Shown here: one piece after another, positions 59,101 through 64,000 of the stretch
How positions within the stretch are numbered: position 1 is the stretch's first letter
How the letters are laid out: each line of letters begins with the position of its first letter
NCBI GenBank assembly: GCA_015039315.1
Contig: WIDE01000040.1
Location: forward strand, 103,287 to 167,286
DNA length: 64,000 nucleotides
Direction of reading: 5' to 3'
Source of the DNA: Clavulina sp. PMI_390
Taxonomy: Eukaryota; Basidiomycota; Agaricomycetes; Cantharellales; Hydnaceae
Made by a program: the position numbers and the translations under genes
The notes under the pieces: model-generated
What the model saw: the letters and a program-made list of their open reading frames with translations, nothing else
What the model was told of the DNA's origin: nothing
Databases searched by the model: none

Positions 59101-60953
59101 GTTCGCAGTATCCAGCGTCTGCTGTCAAGAGTACCAGAACGCATCACACGCGACACGCCATCCGCAAACACAGCCAGCGCTACCGCCTCAGCATTGTCAG
59201 TATTTTGGATATTAACGCCGTATTCAGCAGAGAGAGCAGCCTCGTCAATCCTCGCATATTCGCCGCGTACCACAAAATCGACGAATTGCTGGACAAGGAT
59301 GGCAAGAGGAGGCTTGTTGGACTCTATGATTGCTCGCTGAAGGAACAGAAGCTGTTGAAGCACCGTTTGAACAGCAAGTGGCGATAGTGATGGGCGGAGG
59401 GACGAGGGATGATAGATGAGTGGTTTGAGCATCTCCAAACAGCGTGCGCGAAGAGGGGACAGCGCATCGCATGAGATGGCCGCTTGAATGCACCAAGAGA
59501 TCCGTTCTACTTCTCCCTAGAGTCCAAGAAATTGTTATAACACGGGTGATTCAGGAAATTTGGATGTGAGACGAACCTCGATAGCTTCGCATCGCCAATG
59601 TTTTGTGATAATATCGAATGCCTCGAGCGAAACGCTTCGCGTACTCTCAGCGCGTCTGCCAGAAACGTAGTGGTCGAGGAACGGGGCAAGCAAGACGGCG
59701 AGGACCTCTGATTCCCTAGGCAGTACAGTTGAAACACCAGGTATCGAGGAATACTGTTCCAGTATAGCAAGGACTTGATATGGCCCAACATGAGCCACGT
59801 TCGACCCTGCTTGAGGGCCGATGGACTGAAGCGAAGGAGGGCGCCGAAGGGGTTTGTTCAGCCCCATCTTAGCTGAGAGAACAGCGTTCACATTGGTGAC
59901 CGACTGGTTTTGCAGAATGCCCATAACCCCATTTTGAGGGGCAGCCGGGGCAGCAGCTGCCTTGTCCCCTCCCGTCAGAGCAGAGATCCTAGCAAGCCGA
60001 CACGCATTTATGAGCTCGCTCTCGAATTTCCGAGCCATCTCTGTGTCGGAAAGCGCTACGCGCGACGCTTCAGAAGGGGCAGGAGAGTGTCGAAAGCCAA
60101 ACCTGGCCAGCCGAGAAGACTTTTGCTGCACTTGTTGTGCAACATTGTATATGGAAGGAGGGGCAGGAGTAGGGGCTGGTAGGGGTACTGGCTGAGCAAT
60201 GTAGTCCAAGGAGTGCACAGACTCTGCGATACTCTCATCTTCCAGTTCCTCGAGTAATGGTGGTTCTTCGGGAAGTACTGCCCGCCGCAGCTGGGCCCAA
60301 TGAGTGCGTGGAGATCGAGGAGGGTTCAGAGCGGCTGCTGAGGGGTGGAAACGCGTCTGGCCTGCGGAAGGCGGTCGGGAAGGAGGTGGGGAAGCAGTTG
60401 TGGGTGTAGCGGAAGGTGTGATACTAAACTCTGAGGGGGATTGGGTGACATGTGGCGTAGGGATAAAGGTAGCAGCAGAGGATGGCGAGTCAAAAGGATC
60501 GCCAAATGATAGCAGTGATGAGCTCGAGGCTTGAGATTTGAGTGTGTGGCCACGCCGTGGTTCGGGTGGGCGCTTGTCAGAACCTTTGGCTGGTAGCAGC
60601 CGCACTGACGACGGTGCAGGCAGTGGGTCAGGTGGCAGTACTGGAGCAGTGGGAGTATTCGATTCTATCCCTGTTCTCCATCCAGCAATAGAGGTTATAG
60701 TTGTATCCGGATCTGAGGATGACGGACTCTGCACCAGCTCGTAGTTTGAGTTAGTTGACACATAGCTTTCCTCTGATGGTCGCCGTGTCCGAATCGGCTG
60801 GGGTCTGCCGCTCTGAGGGCGTGCCCCCCGCGGACGCCTGTTAAGAGATGGCGGTGGTGGGGACGCCAGGGTGGCAGCAGCAAGAGAAGAGAGAGAGGAC
60901 TGGGAGGGTTGTTGACTGCTGCGTGGAGCAAAAGCGAAATGGATATGGGCCAA
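53151..60953 (-). CDS. very large helical-repeat protein, possibly UNC80-like
   Basis: CDS complement(join(53151..56936,57045..57177,57232..57308,57366..57599,57650..57857,57914..58446,58509..58622,58679..59029,59091..59516,59577..60953)), 2412 aa. The first ~330 aa are Pro/Ser-rich and disordered. The rest is Leu/Ala-rich helical sequence like HEAT/ARM scaffolds (MARKFESELINACRLARISA, ALAVFADGVSRVMRSGTLD, ARLVTLFSWRFDISVQKYLS). The C-terminal half is a single 3.8-kb exon with HEAT-like segments and Ser/Pro-rich linkers, ending LIQGAHQNTQAVLAWFGYA, then FHESFYFTAATFSHDRDDDDD. I suspect a fungal relative of UNC80, the large accessory subunit of NALCN/Cch1-like cation channels, from size, layout and the SWRFDISVQKYLSDRR region; this is not proven. 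The first codon of the 3' exon is the least sure join (an acceptor 14 nt earlier exists). The start is 49 bp from the next gene. Confidence 0.72.
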
Positions 60954-61002
60954 TCAGCGTTCCCACGCTCCGCAACGTTTATCTGACGCAACAACTGATT
61001 CT
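60954..61002. promoter_or_regulatory. 49-bp gap between divergent start codons
   Basis: The large helical-repeat gene (-) and the nucleoside hydrolase (+) start only 49 bp apart. Leaders must overlap, or one start lies further inside its gene. No TATA box fits in the gap. Confidence 0.4.
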
Positions 61003-62403
61003 ATGGCCTCGAATAAGAAACTAGGTAGGCTGTTTTTGGCTGAGCCGAACTACGATTCACATCTGAGATTACGATCCTACGATGACATGACTATATATAA
61101 TCAGTTTGGCTCGATGTAGATCCTGTATGAATCGCCCAGCTCGCATATATCGCAAGGTTTACCTTCTGAGTATAAAGTTTCATCCAATATTAGGGACACG
61201 ACGATGCTGTGGCTATCTTACTGGCAACCCAGCTCGATGACATTGAGCTTGTCGGAATCTCCACTGTCCATGGAAACGCCACATCAGAATGGACCCTGAA
61301 GAACGCGACCCGATTACTGCTCGCCTTCGCCCCTCACCGATCTGATCTCGTCGTGTATCCGGGTGCCTCCTCCCCACTCCTACGGGCCTCTCGCGCTGAT
61401 CCTGAAATCCATGGTGTGGACGGACTCGGTGGAGTCATCGGGCTCTACGCTCCTGATGAACCCCTCGTCGAAGCAGCTCTGACCCGATCTGTGGGCCTAA
61501 AAGCGATCGAGGGCATGGCTCATCAAGTTAGCGAAGCCATGAAAGCAGGGCGAAAGATCAATATGGTGACATGTGGCCCCATGACGAACCTTGCACTCTT
61601 TCTCTGTGTATACCCGGAGTTGATTGGTGGCATTGAACAAATCTGCTTCATGGGTGGGGGTGTAGGGGTCGGGAACAGGTCCCCAGTGGCCGGTAAGCCC
61701 TTAGGTCTCCCTTGACAAGTAACTGCTTCTGAATCAGAGATTTGCAGAATTCAACATCTTGTGCGATCCAGAAGCAGCCCAGATCGTCATAAACGTTGAC
61801 ATTCCAAAAGTTAGTCTCGTCTCCTCGATTCCGACTACACACTCATATCCGTGCTGATAGGTGATGATACCCCTCAACGTCACTCACAAAGCCATCTTGA
61901 CCAATGCACGACACGCACGCGTAAAAGGCCACGACTCCATCCCGGAAGGCTCCTCAATCGATCTCCTCCTCACTACCAGCCCATTCCGAACGATGATGTC
62001 CACAATGCTCTCCTTCTTCAGCCAAACTTACGAGCATGTATTTGGGTTCACAGAAGGTCCACCGCTGCATGACCCCCTCACGCTCGCGTATATCTCCCAG
62101 CCAGAGATCTTCACTACCAAACGATACCGCGTAGATGTGGATTGCTCAGATGGTCTTGGGGTAGGGCAGACTGTCGTAGACGTATGGAACTACAGAAAAT
62201 GTGATAATTCGTGGGGGAAGAATGGGAAGAACGTGCTAGTTGCAGAAGATGTAGATGTGAGTATCTCCCCATCCTTCTATGAGCTCTTATCTGATAACTG
62301 CCTTCCCCAGGTCGATCAATTCTTCAATATTTTCTTCTACTGCATTGAGAAATGTGACAAGTCCACACCCTTGAACTTGGGCCCACGGGGTCTCACAAGT
62401 TGA
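61003..62403 (+). CDS. inosine-uridine-type nucleoside hydrolase
   Basis: CDS join(61003..61024,61105..61124,61194..61692,61748..61809,61861..62256,62311..62403), 363 aa. Two tiny first exons (22 and 20 nt) build the family signature: MASNKKLVWLDVDPGHDDAV, whose Asp cluster (VDPGHDD) binds Ca2+ and ribose. Further hallmarks are GISTVHGN, NMVTCGPMTNLALFL, CFMGGG, EFNILCDPEAAQIVI and the catalytic-pocket PPLHDPL (His271-Asp272). The enzyme hydrolyses the N-glycosidic bond of nucleosides to base plus ribose for salvage in the cytosol; the length and HD motif fit the fungal URH1-type. All joins are in phase and GT-AG. Without the two small exons the protein would lack the metal-binding motif, which strongly supports them. 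Confidence 0.93.
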
Positions 62404-62575
62404 AGATGAGATGACTTGATTGCCCTGGTCTCAAGAATAGTCGTGTATACACATGGAAGCAAATACAGTAGCACTATAGATATAGTGACGATGGTTCGTG
62501 AAAATTCATGATAAACGTGATATGTCGTGAGTGATATGCGAAAACCCTGAATGTCGAGAAAGGAAGGAAAAATAA
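62404..62575. other. convergent 3' flank
   Basis: 172 bp between the stop codons of the nucleoside hydrolase (+) and the formin (-). Presumed 3' untranslated sequence. Confidence 0.4.
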
Positions 62576-64000
62576 TCATCGCTTTGCACCATCAAGGAAG
62601 ACTTTGCCCGCCATTCGTATTGAGCGATCGTGCCTTCGTGATCCCTCTCGTAAACTGCGAATAGCCTGATCGAAATCGCCACGGCCGACGGACAGATGGT
62701 TCTTCCCTTGGCCGCCACCACCACGCCGACGGATTGTCGAGTCGCCATCGACCCTCTTTGCCTCTGGCTGGACACCACTCTCGGCCTGGACATGCATACG
62801 GTCTTAATCAGAGACACAGAGGCTTCGACGAAGAGAAGGAGACATACCAAAAGCTCGGCCATCGGTCTATCTTCTTCCGCTGTCACTGTTAGTGTTGGCG
62901 CCACTGGCTTCTGAGGTGTCGGGAAGCATTTCATCTCAATCGCAGCTCGCTGTAATCCGGATTTTATGAGCATAATGCGTTTCTAGAACATGTAAGTACT
63001 CGCCTGAAGATCGCAAGAGAACGTGACCATAAGAGCAAAAAAGTCCTCTGGTTTTGTTCCTTCAGGAGACGACGGCGCTTGTTCTGCTGCAGCTTCGCCG
63101 AAATACTGCATCATGCGCTTAATCTCAGAACTCATAGCGATGCCGTCTTTCTTGAGCTTCTCAACGGCGCTGCTCGACTCGTGCAAGAATGTCTGGGCGA
63201 GCATCCTGAAATTAAGCAAGAAGGCTACCGCATTCATCACTTAAGCCAGCGTACCTTCATGACAGCACTGAATCGATCGTCAGATGCTGACGCGACTGCA
63301 GAGGTATCAATGTCCTTCACAGCAGTCTGCACGCTTTCATACCCAGCAGTGACTGATGTGATCGATGCTAACACAGTCTGCACTGAGACTAGTTGATGAT
63401 GATGAACGTCAGGTGTCCATCTCATTCACAGAGGACTTGCTCTTGACTTACCACGAGCCGCAGCCTCCAGGTGTGGTAGGTCGTCGATGAATGTAATGAG
63501 TGAAGGATCCGCTCGACCCATGAGACGGGCGAGGTAATGTAGTAATGTAGGACAATCTGATCCGGCGCGGGCAGTCTTCGTTTCCTTCAGCTGATAGATT
63601 GAAGCAGAATTTCAGTCTCTGATATATTCTCTCACGGCGGAATCACAGAAGCAAACCTTGAGGAGGGCATCCAGTCGGAAACCATGAGCGCCGCCTCGGA
63701 AACTGGACGCATTGAGGGCGTTTCCAACAGCCAGAACCAACTAAGATCGAAAGTGATTCAGTGCTCGGATTGTAGTCATAGAAAAATATATTGGCTGACC
63801 TGGAGAAGTTTCTTGAGCTTCGCACTCTCCCTCAGTTCCATAGCCGCCGTCCGCACAATACGTAACTCTGGGCGGACATCAGCAATATCAAGATCTAGTC
63901 GCCTCCTGAAGATCATGCATTCCAATCTTCGAGCTACATTTGGGATCTGGATCAGCTGATAGAAGTATTGGTCTGCCTTTGCAAGAGCTTGGACGTTGGA
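62576..64000 (-). CDS. formin, C-terminal part (FH2 and tail), cut by the window edge
   Basis: CDS complement(join(62576..62785,62848..62949,63004..63192,63255..63388,63452..63590,63657..63740,63800..>64000)), 352 residues visible. The FH2 domain is clear: DQYFYQLIQIPNVARRLECM, FRRRLDLDIADVRPELRI, LLQLVLAVGNALNASSFRGG, GFRLDALLKLKETK, LLHYLARLM, DDRFSAVMK, MMQYFGE and DFFALMVTFSCDLQRA. The C-terminus GDFDQAIRSLREGSRRHDR resembles the autoinhibitory DAD motif. The protein nucleates and elongates unbranched actin filaments under Rho control. The intron 62950-63003 starts with GC (CAG|GCGAGT) rather than GT. The intron 63193-63254 uses the acceptor CTCGCCCAG, chosen because it gives the expected FH2 spacing. 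The N-terminal half lies beyond 64000. Confidence 0.9.

Noticed and set aside
63193..63240. Formin exon extended through RMLAQ or VRWLK
   Set aside because: These joins need a 35-nt intron or break phase and add residues the FH2 fold does not have; the acceptor at 63193 keeps phase and FH2 spacing.

Overview
The window is nuclear DNA of a filamentous basidiomycete. The protein set is fungal (myosin-motor chitin synthase, Ash2/Bre2-type COMPASS subunit, Ubp1-like deubiquitinase, formin, RhoGEFs). Genes are packed on both strands and cut by many introns, nearly all 50-80 nt with GT-AG ends. This fits Agaricomycetes. The F-box family and overall style suggest Cantharellales (Rhizoctonia/Ceratobasidium), but that placement is inference, not proven here. 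No prokaryotic features, rRNA, tRNA, CRISPR or intact transposon were seen.

Layout. 80-839: small unidentified two-exon gene. 1465-6554: tandem array of three F-box paralogues; the middle copy is a pseudogene. 6951-8620 (-): PPIL4-type cyclophilin-RRM protein. 9073-9592: small secreted Thr-rich protein. 9593-12685: 3 kb without a recognisable protein gene, with a possible spliced minus-strand transcript. 12686-15273: Ubp1-like ubiquitin protease. 15496-18486 (-): Ash2-type SPRY protein, divergent from an 18738-23599 RhoGEF (16 exons). 24479-25851: kinase-fold gene with a broken catalytic loop. 25852-27607: gene-poor, with hairpins. 27608-33039 (-): second RhoGEF, divergent from the 34335-41220 class V chitin synthase with myosin motor. 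41577-44016: Cdc7-type kinase. 44585-48292 (-): intronless TPR protein. 49325-50161 (-): a five-exon MIX23 homologue, every exon too short to stand out alone. 50333-52839: TFIIF alpha. 53151-60953 (-): very large helical-repeat protein, possibly UNC80-like. 61003-62403: nucleoside hydrolase starting only 49 bp from it. 62576-64000 (-): C-terminal part of a formin.

Functional reading. Much of the window is housekeeping: transcription (TFIIF, Ash2), splicing-associated cyclophilin, replication kinase, mitochondrial intermembrane-space protein and purine salvage. A second theme is polarised growth: two RhoGEFs, a formin with a DAD-like tail and a motor-linked chitin synthase could all act on hyphal tips and septa, though nothing shows they are co-regulated. 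The accessory parts are the F-box array, the secreted protein, the pseudokinase-like gene, the TPR protein and the two gene-poor stretches.

Exon boundaries were placed by hand from GT/AG sites, reading phase and protein continuity; most are phase-consistent from start to stop. Start codons are the least certain part.
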